A stretch of 64,000 nt of DNA. It comes from Zerene cesonia. Lineage: Eukaryota > Arthropoda > Insecta > Lepidoptera > Pieridae. The translations under genes were made by a program, and so were the position numbers. Within the stretch, counting starts at the first letter, position 1; the number at the start of each line of letters is the position of its first letter. The stretch covers positions 686,261 through 750,260 of the forward strand of contig NW_024045140.1 of assembly GCF_012273895.1 (NCBI RefSeq). The letters are read 5' to 3'. The notes below the pieces were generated by a model. It was not told the origin of the DNA, ran no database searches, and saw only the letters and a program-made list of their open reading frames with translations. This document shows positions 1 to 13,770 of this stretch, piece by piece.

Positions 1-250
1 TTACTACAGTAGTTAAATATTTTATAATACATTGTCTCCGCGACTGTACTCATCATACAAGGGTAGGGCGCCTCGACATATTGTGAAGTGACTGACATTT
101 GCGACTGGTCTAATTAAATGATATGACATTTTTGACTTGATGCTACGTGACGTCATCAAATGTCAGATTAGGTACAGATAAAAAAACTGAATAACAAAAA
201 AATATATATATTTGAGAGTTTGTAAATTAGATAGACTACAATTCTGATGC

Positions 251-441
251 TAGCTTATGACCGCGGCTTCGCACGCGTTAAATTCGGAATTTTCTAATAG
301 ATAATTTTAGAAATATAAACCTATCTCTTGAATCACTCTCTATTAAAAAAACCCTATCTAAATTTGTTACATAATTTTAAAGATCAAAGCATACAGACAC
401 ACAGACGGGGGAAAACTACTTTGTTTTATACTATGTAGTGA
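251..441 (-). mobile_element. Helitron, TCACTACATAGTATAAAAC family
   Basis: Family with 5' TCACTACATAGTATAAAAC and 3' GCGAAGCCGCGG...GCTAG. Further copies: 6392-6580 (+), 8368-8550 (+), 8710-8905 (-), 11527-11697 (+), 26445-26632 (-), 35898-36090 (-) and 61955-62118 (+). Confidence 0.65.
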
Positions 442-818
442 TATATATGTAAGTGACTCTATCTAACATAAAGAAAGATTTGTATGAATGTATGTTTGTA
501 ATGTTTCACACAAAAACTGCTGGAGCGAACGCTGCTTCTTTACTGAATACTATTGGTTATAATATTAACCACGGCCGAAGTTAGGGCTAACCGCTAGTCA
601 TAATTAATTGTCGAATACAGGCTTTATCGCGACCACAAGAAGAGAAGAAGAAGAGAAGAAGAAGAGAAGAAGAAGAGAAGAAATTCCTTTGTATCACTAT
701 AATGATATACATTATACGTTAAATAAACATACATTAAAAGAGGAACTATACCTAGTCTTGCCATAAATATTGTAATAAAGAAAAAAGAAAATTGTTAACT
801 GCAAATAACATTTATTAC

Positions 819-1818
819 NNNNNNNNNNNNNNNNNNNNNNNNNNNNNNNNNNNNNNNNNNNNNNNNNNNNNNNNNNNNNNNNNNNNNNNNNNNNNNNNNN
901 NNNNNNNNNNNNNNNNNNNNNNNNNNNNNNNNNNNNNNNNNNNNNNNNNNNNNNNNNNNNNNNNNNNNNNNNNNNNNNNNNNNNNNNNNNNNNNNNNNNN
1001 NNNNNNNNNNNNNNNNNNNNNNNNNNNNNNNNNNNNNNNNNNNNNNNNNNNNNNNNNNNNNNNNNNNNNNNNNNNNNNNNNNNNNNNNNNNNNNNNNNNN
1101 NNNNNNNNNNNNNNNNNNNNNNNNNNNNNNNNNNNNNNNNNNNNNNNNNNNNNNNNNNNNNNNNNNNNNNNNNNNNNNNNNNNNNNNNNNNNNNNNNNNN
1201 NNNNNNNNNNNNNNNNNNNNNNNNNNNNNNNNNNNNNNNNNNNNNNNNNNNNNNNNNNNNNNNNNNNNNNNNNNNNNNNNNNNNNNNNNNNNNNNNNNNN
1301 NNNNNNNNNNNNNNNNNNNNNNNNNNNNNNNNNNNNNNNNNNNNNNNNNNNNNNNNNNNNNNNNNNNNNNNNNNNNNNNNNNNNNNNNNNNNNNNNNNNN
1401 NNNNNNNNNNNNNNNNNNNNNNNNNNNNNNNNNNNNNNNNNNNNNNNNNNNNNNNNNNNNNNNNNNNNNNNNNNNNNNNNNNNNNNNNNNNNNNNNNNNN
1501 NNNNNNNNNNNNNNNNNNNNNNNNNNNNNNNNNNNNNNNNNNNNNNNNNNNNNNNNNNNNNNNNNNNNNNNNNNNNNNNNNNNNNNNNNNNNNNNNNNNN
1601 NNNNNNNNNNNNNNNNNNNNNNNNNNNNNNNNNNNNNNNNNNNNNNNNNNNNNNNNNNNNNNNNNNNNNNNNNNNNNNNNNNNNNNNNNNNNNNNNNNNN
1701 NNNNNNNNNNNNNNNNNNNNNNNNNNNNNNNNNNNNNNNNNNNNNNNNNNNNNNNNNNNNNNNNNNNNNNNNNNNNNNNNNNNNNNNNNNNNNNNNNNNN
1801 NNNNNNNNNNNNNNNNNN
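819..1818. other. Assembly gap (1,000 N)
   Basis: Exactly 1,000 undetermined bases, so a scaffold gap of nominal size. The right edge runs straight into a LINE 3' tail (1819-1914), which suggests that the gap hides a repeat. Confidence 0.99.
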
Positions 1819-2421
1819 CTTCTCTGAAGAAACTGTCTCCCGAACCGGTGGTAAATGTTAAAACTGTGTTATTACGATTCAAAAATGCTTCTAGAAGAAG
1901 TCTTATTGAATAAAAAAAATTAGTTTTTTTGATAACTACAGGGTACGAGAGTCAAAGATGTTGAAGAGGTCAAATATTGAGTCCTTGATTTTCGTATTAA
2001 TTCATATCTTTAACTATATTATAAACTAGTTGTTACCCGCAGCGTCACGCGTCGTACCTGGTTAAAAGGCGATAGCCTATGTGCTAATTCAGACTATAAC
2101 AAACCTTTAATTTTTATTTTTTTTTAGCATTGAAATGCTTTATAAATGAGAAATTTTTATATAATATACCTTTGCACCAAATTTCATTCAGATAAGTTGT
2201 TTCACATGAAAGAATAATGAACATCCATACATCCATTCATCCATCAATACTTAATAACTGTAATAGGATGCGTAAGTGTGTCTCTTTGTTTGTTTTTCTT
2301 TCACGTCGCAACGAAGCGATTTAATTAAACGATTTTTGTAACTTCAGATAGTCAGGCTAGAGGGTGATGTAGGCTACTGTTTACAAAAATATATTTTAAA
2401 CACGTTTTAAAGCTAATTCTA

Positions 2422-2619
2422 TCCTACTAATATTATAAATGCGAAAGTTTGTAAGGATGTGTGTGTTTGTTGCTCTTTCACGCAAAAACTACTGAACCGA
2501 TTGCAATGAAATTTGGCACGTAGACAGCTGGGCAATTGGAATAACATATAGGCAACTTTTTATCCCGATATTCCTAGGGGATACGGACTTACGCGGGTAA
2601 AACCTCGGGGCGCAGCTAA
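2422..2619 (+). mobile_element. Helitron (Lep1-like)
   Basis: 198 bp. 5' TC at 2422, 3' terminus CTAA before T, internal GAAAGTTTGTAAGGATGTGT. Confidence 0.75.
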
Positions 2620-3423
2620 TTATTTATATGTCCAAATCATTATACTTTAGTATATTGGAGTGGTCGTTTCGATTCGCAGTCATCAATATTGATAAAAAAT
2701 AACTTTTTAGTAACATTAAATCTAATTGTAATGAAAATCGATCAGTAAAACAAATGTTATATCTGCCCCATACCCCACAAAGGGGCACTTTACTTACGCC
2801 CGTAATTGGTTTTATAAAAGATATATGAATTATTGGTTTTAAGAGCCAGTATTCCTCTCTACCGTTTCTTAAAAGTCCTATATATTTTAGAACAATGTTC
2901 AATCAGCTACAGTCGCCTATCTAGATAGGAATGCCCAAAAATCGATATTTAAGGCTATCAAACGCACACAACCCATCAATAGCAACACCTCAAATAAACT
3001 AATACATTTAAATTGTAAAAACAATGAAAATAAATAAAAATTAATATGGTTTCCATGTTCCATGCTTAGGCTTTCAAGGGATGCTCTATCCTGTTCCTTT
3101 GTATGGTCAAAATGTGTTGTCTCGCTCGCACAATCGCTGAGTTGAATATTGAACGTGCGTCGCTACCGGGGTGGGTTGTAGTGATGGGTAAAGTTCATCG
3201 ACCGTCGATGGATTCGTCTTTAAATATCGATGATTTTTATGATTATTTGCTATTATAGTTGATCATGATTTTGTGTGTGAATTTTAAAACGTGTTATATA
3301 TTGATGAAATATGAAGTGTTTTGTAATTCGAATGTTTTCATAGGGTTGTTTCTCTTGTTGGCAAATGACAAGATAAGTTGACATCAACGCCCATAACATT
3401 TGCTATATTTGATATATGGCCTA

Positions 3424-3628
3424 CTAGCTGCGCCCCGCGATGTCACCCGCGTAAGTCCGTATCCCGTAGGAATATTGGGATAAAAAGTTGCTTATATGTG
3501 ATATCAGTTGTCCAGCTATCTACGTACCAAATTTCATTGCAACCAGTTCAGTACTTTTTGCGTGAAAAAGTAACAAACACACACACATCCTTACAAACTT
3601 TCGCATTTATAATATTAGTAGTGTAGGA
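3424..3628 (-). mobile_element. Helitron (Lep1-like)
   Basis: Complete, with CTAG at 3424-3427 followed by the GCGCCCCGCG hairpin. 5' end at about 3628. Confidence 0.75.
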
Positions 3629-4142
3629 TAGGATAAGGATAATAGGATGCAAATGTGTCCAATTCTAAATAAGGAAATAATTAGAATTATCTTAAAAAGG
3701 AAGGAACTAAGAAATGTGAACAAAATGATACTGGCCTCTATTGATAATGAGTTTTGTAAAAATTGTTTCCTTTCGAAGTCTTCGAAACCCATATTCTATA
3801 TAACTACTAGCTGCACCCGGCAAACGCTGTTCTGCCTTACTCTTATCATTTAAGGGTATGAAAAATAGATGTTGGCCGATTTTTATAGATACCGGATAAG
3901 CACAAAAAATCTCATCAAAATCGGTCCAGCCGTTTCGGAGGAGGAGAGGAGCCGTTTCAACGGAAACTGTGACACGAGAATTTTATTTGTTAGATATTTC
4001 CACCAATTTGCAGAGTAAATATTGTTTGATACGTTGTTATTTGTTTGTATCTGTTTATATGAAATAAAGTATATAAATATATTTATAAATAGACAGAGAT
4101 GATTAAAAATATATCTATTTATAGCATTAAAACAGCTTTTAA

Positions 4143-4444
4143 TTGAATGCACTCGTTACAAACCCATTTCAATTCGAACCATCCACACCCAGAGTGGACT
4201 CTAAAAAAATTATCGTGAAAATTATCGATAACACACCCCCAGTCACCTCACTATCGGGAAATGAGGCATCTTTAGTACCAGGGGTCGCTCTACGCCGAAC
4301 GGACGTAGCTGAAAATGTGCTGGATTGTACAAAAAACACATTTCTTCACACTCATCCAATAAAAACTGTGAACACCAAGTGTATAGTGATATTTAGTGAC
4401 GAGTTAGTGCGTTAAGTGCGACGCCCTAAGTGTAAAGTGAAACG
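4143..4444 (+). other. Possible 5' exon (UTR-like) with splice donor
   Basis: A 300-bp stretch that is not repeated in the window holds a 90-codon open frame ending at 4415, followed by a G|GTGAGT donor at 4444/4445. The last 60 nt read like an insect 5' UTR. No matching acceptor was identified, and the frame matches no family I recognise. It could be a non-coding first exon or chance. Confidence 0.2.
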
Positions 4445-4777
4445 GTGAGTTATATAATGGATAAATAATTACTCAGGAACAGCGATTGCGGGTTATCTCA
4501 TTAATGAATTATTTGTTTTACACTATTGGAATCATGATCGTTTCATTAAACCACAAACGAACTGTAAGTTACTTACATTTAATCGACTTCGCAAAATATG
4601 GTTCTCAATGTGACTGTTTCTTTATTTGTAAGCTTTAACTGGGCGAGCCGGTTTCGATGGTTCTCAATATATTTGAAAGCTGGTGCCTCCCGGGTGGTTC
4701 CGTTTCAAATTCGGTCTAGTTCTTTCAAGTTGAATACAGTATAGTTCAAACGTTAATAATCTTTTGTATGTATATAC

Positions 4778-4966
4778 TAGCGTAAGTCCGTATCCCGTAA
4801 GAATATCGGGATAGAAAGTTGCCTATGTGCTATTCCAGTTTTCCAGCTATCTACGTACCAAATTTCATTGCAATAGGTTTAGTAGTTTTTGCGTGAAAGA
4901 GTAACGGACATACACATCCACATACATCCATCCTCACAAACTTTCGCATTTATAATTCGTGTAGGA
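4778..4966 (-). mobile_element. Helitron lacking the terminal hairpin
   Basis: The body matches Lep1-like copies, but the GC-rich 3' hairpin is deleted: CTAG joins directly to the internal GTAAGTCCGTATCCCGTA. Confidence 0.6.
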
Positions 4967-5157
4967 TATATGTGAATCAAATAATAAATATTTGTTTACA
5001 TTTAATTAACATGTAGGTTTTTTCTAGGATTATGTTAATAACTAAATTTAATTTATACCTACGTATGAATGTATGTTTGGATGATAACTTGATGGATTAA
5101 TGAAAACTTACAATTATTATTAGAAAAAACTTTTTAATGTCAATGTAATCCTACTAA

Positions 5158-5344
5158 TCCTACTAATATTATAAATGCGAAAGTTTGTGTGTTTGTTGCT
5201 ATTTCACGCAAAAACTACTGAACTGATTGCAATGAAATTTGGTACGTAGATAGCTGGAAAACTGGAATAGCACATAGGCACTTTCTATCCCGATATTCTT
5301 ACGGGATACAGACTTACGCGGGTGAAACCGCGAGGCGCAGCTAG
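5158..5344 (+). mobile_element. Helitron (Lep1-like)
   Basis: Complete, preceded by a duplicated CCTACTAAT. 3' CTAG at 5341-5344 before T. Confidence 0.75.
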
Positions 5345-5942
5345 TTTGATATAAACCTAATATTAGATACGATAAAAATAAGATATTTCGATAATAATGA
5401 AGATGTTTAAATTACACCATCACGTCGAAACTTATCAATTTTGTATGTCATAGCGGGCAACTGAGCTGGTGGTTCGCCTGATGGTAAGCGATCACCACCG
5501 CCCGTGAACAGAGCAGAGGTTGCGAATGGGTTGTTTTTAATGAATAGGGGATAAGGGAAAGATTGTTAAACTTAGCATAGATCAAACACAACTTAACTTA
5601 ACTAGGTAATAATAAAAAATGTAAAACGTTGTTAAGTATTTACGTATGTTTGTAGGAGAAATCAATAATTTAGTATTCTGGGAGATTTCGTGAAGCTACT
5701 TTGGATAAGTGACATACATAGCTACATACTAGCTTGTCGCCCGCGGCTTCGCTCGTGTAGTTAAAGAATATATACACAGCCGGTAAACTTACCAGCATGG
5801 GATACCCGGGATATATATTATCCTACATCCGATAACTGGTCTTAAACTATCTTTATACAAAATTTGACCGAAATCGCTTCTGTTGTTAAGGCGTGAAGAA
5901 CGATGAAGACGGAGACGTCTGTCTTTGACATACTATACTATA

Positions 5943-6142
5943 TCCTACTAATATTATAAATGCGAAAGTTTGTAAGGATGTGTGTGTGTTTGTTGCTCTC
6001 TCACGCAAAAACTACACAACCGATTGCAATGAAATTTGGTACGTAGACAGCTGGACAACTGGAATAACATATAGGCAACTTTTTATCCCGATATTCCTAC
6101 GGGATACGGACTTAAGCTGGTGAAACCGCGGGGCGCAGTTAG
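5943..6142 (+). mobile_element. Helitron (Lep1-like)
   Basis: 200 bp; the 3' terminus has mutated to TTAG. Confidence 0.7.
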
Positions 6143-7921
6143 TAGGCTATATACCACAAGCTAGGCCGGGGCGAGCTAGTATACCAATAATTATTACACA
6201 TGCAAGTACTAAAATCGTTTATACGTTAACACCAAATGCTATAAAAAGCCACTTTGAACACGAAATATACAATTCAATGTCTAAAGATCCGAGAAGAGAT
6301 TTAAGAAGGTAGTAAAAGGAATGCACGGTACAAAAATATTTGTAATTAAAAGAGACAACGACAGTTCAAGGTGTAGGTGATTCTCTGTGAAATCACTACA
6401 TAGTATATAAGAGAGTCGCTGTATGTCTCTATGTGCCTATGTATGCTTATATCTTTAAAACTACGCAACGGATTTTGATAGGGGTTTTTTTAAATAGATA
6501 GAGTGAGTCAAGGGGAAGGTTTTTATGTATTATATCTTTTCAATCTACCCCGAATATAAAGCGTGCGAAGCCGCAAAAAATTAAAAAATGTGTAGTTAAA
6601 AACACGCTTTAATGACAGAATCAACTTATTACATTATAATATATTAGGTTGCCTGGCAAAGATACGTTAAGCAATAAGGCCGCCTCTTGTACAAACGATG
6701 TCTTTTTCTGTTTATTGTATTCTTGTTGTTTCTAAGTTTGTGCAATAAAGCATTATAAATAAATAAATATTACTATTAGACTCCATCTAGAAGCACTTTC
6801 GAATCGTCATAACACAGTTATAACATTTACCACCCGTTCGGAAAGCAGTTTCTTCAGAGAAGAGCCGGCAAGAAACTCTGTCTCACTTGCTCTTATACAG
6901 AGTAGATGTAAGGAATTTATTGAACCCTGGCTTCCTAATTAAGATAATAGGATAACCTCACGAAATTATTGTATCACCGATCCTTGATAAGTGTACAGAG
7001 TTTGGGTTCAATCTGTCCGTGTGAAGTGGGTCAAAATCGAGTCTAAACGAGTCGGGTACATACAAACATACAGGTGAAGCTGATATAAACGTGTTAAAAA
7101 ACACCATAATCATTTGCTCTTGGGAAAAACATACCGTCTGTATGTATACTACAGAAAATATAAATATAATAGAAGAGACAAGTTCAACACAAAAACTATT
7201 CATGGCGATCTTCGCCGCGACGAGAAAAGAGATCTTAATGAGTGTCCATTTCTATTTTTATTTATTTATTTCAGTTGTTTTTACATAAAGGGCTAATTAA
7301 CATCAAAATAAAACCTAATTAGTTCATAAATTAAAGGCTTTTAAACGGAATTTAAACGCGATTTATTCATTATATTTCCGACGTTTCGTACATTTTACAG
7401 CGAGCGTGGTCACTGGGAGACTGATATATATGAATAATATAATAAATAAATCGCGTTTAAAATCTATATAAAAGTATTTAATTTCTAAATGTATAATACT
7501 TGCGTAAAATCAAACACAAGAAAATAATAATTAGTTGTTCGCCCCGGCTTCACCCGAGCTACATTTATAGCCTATGTCACTCAGTGAAGTTTCAGCTTTC
7601 TAACGGTGAAAGTATTGTGCAAATCGGTCCATCGGTTTTTGCGTGAAAACGTTACAAACATACAAACATTTCCTCTTCATAATATTAACGTAGACAAGGG
7701 CTTTAAAAAGAAAAAATGGCGTCGAAGCGAATAAATAACATTGCGTGAGCAAGTTACGTTAAGTGAGGTGATATTTCGAATATAAATCTAGGCTTAATTG
7801 GATCTCTAGACATGAGACCTAGATGTGAATAGTCGAGGGGCAAAATAAAGAACTTGTTTGTATGATTTATTTATTATAGGTTGTATTTTGAGGTTATGAA
7901 GAAATTTTTTTATAGTTACAT

Positions 7922-8165
7922 AACTAGTTGTTGCCTGCAGCTTCGTTCGAGTGGATCTAATAAATTTTCATGGCACAAACATTCATCCTCTATTTTATCC
8001 CCTTGGGGATGGAATTTATCAAAATCCTTTCTTAGCGGGTGCCTACGTCATAACATCTATCCGCATACCAAATTTCAGCCCGATCCGTCCAGTGGTTTGG
8101 GCTGTGCGTCGATAAATCTATATATATGATGAAATCTATATTATATAGTATGCTATGTCACTCAG
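7922..8165 (-). mobile_element. Helitron-like element, GCCCGATCCGTCCAGTGG family
   Basis: A further family with CTAG end and CCCAAACCACTGGACGGATC body. Related pieces lie at 11693-11950 (+), 12555-12700 (-), 53302-53510 (-) and 62985-63060 (-). Confidence 0.55.
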
Positions 8166-10033
8166 TCAGACAGTCACCTTTTAGTATACTAGCTGTTCAC
8201 CCCGGCTTCGCCCGAAGCACATTTCCGGGGTATGAAGTATCCTAGAGCTCTCGGGAATTATGTAGCTTTTTTTGGTGAAAGATATTTCTAAATCGGACCA
8301 GTAGTTTCGGAGCTTAAGGGTACAAACAAACAAAAAAACTTTTTCTCTTTATCATATTAGTATCACTACTTAGTATAAAACAAAGTCGCTTTCACTGTCC
8401 CTATGTATGTTAAATCTTTAAAACTACGCAACGGATTTTGATGGGGTTTTTCTAATAGATGGATTCATTCAAGAGGATGGTTTATTTGTATAATAACATC
8501 TTTTATCTACTCCGAATTAACGCGTGCGAAGCCGCGGGTAAAAGCTAGTAGATATATATACAGATATCCAAATCTTTTCAGTACTGAGGTGATGTGCTTC
8601 AGATATACAGAGTGGCGTCAATGGTTTGATTTTTCATGAGTTACTGCTTTTATTATATTCTGTGTTTGTATGCGATCATTGTTGTTGCTTTCTTTCTTTA
8701 TATATTCAACTAGTGATCCGCCCCCGTTTAAATTTTGAGTATTTTATTATATGCTTTACATATAAACCTTAAACCTTCCTCTTTAACCACTCTAACTATA
8801 AAAAAAATCCCATCAAAATCCGTTATGTAGTTTTAAAGATTTAAGCATACATAGGGACACAAGGACAGAGAAAGCGACTTTGTTGTATACTATGTAGTAA
8901 TTATAAATAAAGATTCTATTAATAAGAAAGAATAAAAGGAAAAGTATTTATTGTAAAAAATATTATACTAAAATGCTTCATTAAAATATAAAAAAAGCGT
9001 GTAAAAGACTTTACTATCAAATAAATCGTTACAATCCGTTAAAAGGCAAATTTCTAAATGAAAAGCTTTCTCAAAACAGTGCGCCCGAAGCCGGGGCGTG
9101 GCTATAGTTTAGTTAAAACAAACCATTATATATTCACTTAAGACCCAATTCCCAGTGGGCCCATCCCTCTATGCGCCCTTCTAATAATAATTTTTACCCC
9201 AAAATTGAATTTAGGTAATGGCCCCTTGGCTATATTTTGGTTTCAGTTGGGACAGGGGGTTTTATAGATAAATACTAGCTGTGACCTGTGGTTTCGCTCA
9301 CGTCATGATGTTATATAGTCTATAGCGTTCGTTAATAAATGAGCTACCTAACACTGAATGAGTTTTTCAAATCGTACCAGTCGTTCCTGAGATAAACGTG
9401 TTCAACCAAACAAACCAACTTCTCAGCTTTATAATATTAGTATATTAGTATAGTGCAGATTTTTAAAAATTCATTCTCACTAGTAAGTCTTATAATACGA
9501 GCTTTTTCCCGCGGCTTCGCATTAGTTTCGGAGTTGTTTAAAAGATGTGATTATACATATAATCCTTTCTCTTGAATCAGAAAGAAAGAAAGAAAGAAAT
9601 TTTTTATTTATCACCACCACATTTACAGTTAAATTAAAATTAAAATTAAAAAGTGTACTTATGACTAAACGGTGTGGTGCTAAAAAGGGTAACTACTCAG
9701 CGTGTGCTACGCGTTATGCGCAGCGCTGATTTTCAGTAGCCCCTTGTTGGAGTGCCAGTCAGAAGAAACATATATATAAATCAGTCTATCTATTAAAAAA
9801 AACCCCATCAAAATCCGTTGTGTAGTTTTAAAGATCTAAGCATACATACATACAGACGCGGGAATATAAACATTTTTGACAGCAAATTAAAAATAATAAA
9901 ATCGAACTGAATTCTAAACGACATCGCCGCCATTTTAAATAGTTCCCGCCAAATTGGCTTGTGCGTTCACCCGTAACTAGTTGCGATTCAAATCGCGCCC
10001 TGTGATTGATATAATGCGAAATTTTATTTGAAC

Positions 10034-10225
10034 ACTAGCTGTAACCCGCGGTTTCACCCGCGTAAGTCCTTATCCCGTAGGAATATCGGGATATAAAGTT
10101 GCCTATATGTATTCCAGTTGTCCAGCTGTCCATGTACCAAATTTCATTGCAATCGGTTCAGTTTTTGCGTGAAAGAGCAACAAACACACATTCTTACAAA
10201 CTTTCGTATTTATAATATTAGTAGT
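10034..10225 (-). mobile_element. Helitron (Lep1-like)
   Basis: CTAG at 10034-10037, hairpin intact; the last bases of the 5' end are lost. Confidence 0.7.
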
Positions 10226-12018
10226 AAACCTTATATATAACATGACGTGTATTTTAATGTTTGATTCTATTCTGTTAATAAAATTAAATTGTTTCATTGT
10301 ATATGTTGAAAGAAGTCGAGCACGCTTCGGCACGAATTGTGCCAGCTCGCACCGGGGAAGTACCACACCCCCACAGGAGACCGGCTTGAGATATTAGCCT
10401 GCTACCGTGTCGTATGGTGAGTCCTTTTCCTCACCCTTCCCAGTCCATTCCTTCTTTCCCATCATCAATATTTTCCCTATATACCCTTTAAAGCGGGCAG
10501 CGCATACACAGAGGCACTAGCTCTGCTCAGCTCACGTGCGGTGGTGATCGCTTACCATCAGGCGAACCACCAGCTCAGTTGCCTGCTGCGACATAAAAAA
10601 CAATTCAATCTATCAACAAATATTTAACCCACTTGAATTAAAACAATAAGTCATGAAAAATCGTTAGGTTTTATACGTAAAACATATCTAGAACTAACCT
10701 ATAATCGGTCTAGACCGTTGACAGAGCTATTTCCATACATTACAGTGGGGACATGCGAGTTGGAAGCCTATTATTTTCATTCAATAAGCACAGCGATAAA
10801 TGTCCATGCAAGTCATAAATTATAGCCTCTACTTGGGTTTTAAGTTCTATAATTTTATGGTTAAACCGAATTAAAAATTGTAATAAACTTTCCTCTTTTA
10901 TTTTTTACTAGCTGCGACGAATCCGCGGGAATAGCATGTATTTTATATAGCTCATGTTTTAGTCTGATGAATAAGCTATATTATTGTAAAGTTTTATTAG
11001 GATTCATTGAGTAGTTGTTAAGTGAAATAGTAAAAAACATACATCCATCCACTTACAAACTTTCGCGTTTATAATAGATATTATATAAGACTAGACTAGA
11101 CTAGATATCTAGTTTTATCCCATGGAACATTTATTCGGGATAAAAAGTATCCTATCACCCAAGTCAGCATACCCTGACTGTATACCAAATTTCATTAAAA
11201 TCCGTTCAGTTGCAGCGTGATTGACGGATAAACATCCAAACAAACACACTTTCACATTTACAATTAGCGTGAAGTGTGTAGAATAAAATACACTTACGTT
11301 CACCCTTTTTCAAAGTAGGTTAAAGCGTGTTTAAATCTTATAAATACGTGTTTGAATATTCAATATGAAAGGGGCTTTCATGTCCATACTAAATTGAACA
11401 TAATAGCATAGAAATGAATGCACTGCTGTTTGCCTGCTATCTAGATCTAATATTACCACAGTTCTAGATATTTTCAATATAAATATCTGTAATGTTTTGT
11501 TATTTTACATCGATTTATCCATACTAATAACTACATAGTATAAAACAAAGTCGCTTTCTCTGTCCCTTGCTTAAATCTTTAGAACTACGTAATGGATTTT
11601 GATGGGATTATTTAAACAGATAGGTTTATATGTAAGTATAACAACATCTATTAAACTATTTCGAATTTAACGCGTGCGAGCCGCGGACAAAGGCCAGTCT
11701 GTATACAAAAAAATCAAACTGACTGACTGACATAGTGATCTATCAACACACAGCCCAAATCACTGGACGGATCTAGCTGAAATTTGGCATGCAGATAGAT
11801 GTTGTGTCGTAGGCATCCGCTAAAAAAGGTTTTTGATAAATTCTATCCCCAAGGGGATAAAATGGGGGATGAAATTTTGTTGATGAAATGAATGATGAAA
11901 TGATGAAAAAAACCACGAAAATTTATTAAGACCGCGCGGGCGAAGCTGCAATATAAAAAATAATAAATAATAAAACTTTTATTTGCCAGAAAAAACATGA
12001 TTATATATTATTATTAAA

Positions 12019-12222
12019 GTGAAGTCCCGTGTCCCCTAGTGGGGTATGTGGCAGATGATGTACATCTGTTTCACTGATCGATTTTCTTTACGGACAAGTA
12101 GGTGATCAGCCTTCTGTGTCCTGCCAGACCGAGACATTTTTTTTGTGCGTCCCCACCGGGAATTGAACCCAGGACCCCTCGGTTCTACGCTCACGCGTTA
12201 ACCACTGTACCAAGGAGGCGGT
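12019..12222 (-). mobile_element. SINE1 (tRNA-derived)
   Basis: ~205 bp, with Pol III box A (TGGTACAGTGGTTAACGCG) and box B (GGTTCAATTCC) on the minus strand and tail GGGGACACGGGACTTCAC. Other copies: 27064-27259 (+), 39223-39426 (+), 48027-48226 (+, decayed), 53014-53219 (+) and 57418-57614 (-). Tail fragments lie at 2740-2792 and 63415-63545. Confidence 0.8.
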
Positions 12223-12895
12223 CATATATTATTATTACCTTAAAGATATTACTGAACAGTGAGCTATATTTTCCTTTTATTACACAATAAAAGATAATAT
12301 GAACTGCAGACCTACACTAAGGAATCTTGTATCGTACGCCTGCAACCCTTCCTGATATCATAAATAGTATAATTTAAATTAAAATAGCAATTTGATATTA
12401 TTACACACAATACATAAAAATTTTATTTTGTTTATAAAATATGTGAAATATAACTATAAATCACGAATTTTACATTTAAACTATTACAATAAAATATATG
12501 TGCTATTTGTCTCGTATCATAAGATCAACGAATCAAAACGATTAATTTTTATTTGTATTCATCTCCTATTTTTGCCCCTTGGGGGTAGAATATATCAAAA
12601 TTATTTCTTAACGGATGCTTACGTCATAGGGGCTATCTGCATTTTCAAATTGCAGCCCGATCGATCCAGCAGTTTGGACTGTGCGTTGATATATCAAATT
12701 GCGTTTTATAAATTACTTACTATTGCCCGCGACTTCGTTATCAGCCCATATGTAAACACATATGGGTTGTTAACTGCTGCTGTGTCCACTGCTGGGACAC
12801 AGGCGTTCTATGAGGGTTTTTCTCCTACGAGGTCCGCGACTTTACACGCGTTAAATTCCAAATAGTTTAATAGATGTTATTATACAAATAACAAG

Positions 12896-13211
12896 CAGTG
12901 GTGGCTCAGTGGTCAGAAACTCGGACTTCAAAATCGATAAGTCGAGGTTCGAGACCGGCGCGAGCGTGCAGGAAATAAATTGAGTTTTCAATTTATCTGC
13001 ATATGTGGATAACATCACCACTGCTTGAAACGGTGAAGGATAACATAACAGTGAGGAAATCGGCATGTCCAAGAATCAAAAAGTTCGACAACATGTGACA
13101 TCTGCCAGACCGCACTTGGCCAGCGTGGTGGATTATGGCCTGAACCCTCATAGGAGACCTGAGTCCCAGCAGTGGGAACATATATGGGCTGATGATGATG
13201 ATGATGATGAT
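12896..13211 (+). mobile_element. SINE2 (tRNA-derived, GAT-repeat tail)
   Basis: Box A-like TGGCTCAGTGGTCAGA and box B-like GGTTCGAGACCGG at the head, about 300 bp body and a (GAT)n tail. Other copies: 30486-30735 (+, no head), 30780-30870 (tail), 47341-47636 (-) and 49905-50072 (+, tail); a decayed piece lies at 12745-12830 (-). Confidence 0.8.
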
Positions 13212-13571
13212 ACAAATAAAGCTTTTGAGAAACTGTTTTAGTTCCTAGGTCATTTGAGTTTGTACTTTACTTACATGTACATTTTCAGTGCGAAAATAAA
13301 AAAAAAACCACCCCCGTGTGTTTCGATCCTGAACCCTTGCATGTAAACTACCTAAATAAAGGTTTATTGAGATTATACATAAACCTAGCTTGTTAAAATG
13401 CACTTCGCTATTCGAAATCATAAAATTACCATAATCAATTTGTTTTTAATCAGGCTCATGCTATTAAAACGTGCTTTATTACCTATTATTAGGGAGTAAA
13501 ACCGTATTATATCAGGTTTTATAATGTAAAACCTACAAAATAAAATAAAGATTTAAAAAATTATTATATAA

Positions 13572-13770
13572 CTAGCTACGCCCCGCGGTTTCACCCGCGT
13601 AAGTCCGTATCCCGTAGGAATATCGGGATAAAAGTTGCATATATGTTATTCCAGTTGTCCAGCTGTCTACGTACTAAATTTCATTGCAATCGGTTCAGTA
13701 GTTTTTGCGTGAAAGAGCAACAAACACACACACATCCTTACAAACTTCCGCATTTATAGTATTAGTAGGA
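13572..13770 (-). mobile_element. Helitron (Lep1-like)
   Basis: Complete, 199 bp, with a duplicated TAGTAGGA at its 5' end. It is the closest complete Helitron to the 3' end of gene D. Confidence 0.75.

Noticed and set aside
792..1913. Long frames across the N runs (also 29210-30247)
   Set aside because: They consist of undetermined bases.
12392..12865. 157-codon open frame
   Set aside because: Passes through Helitron-like and SINE2 fragments that recur elsewhere in the window; composition is not protein-like.
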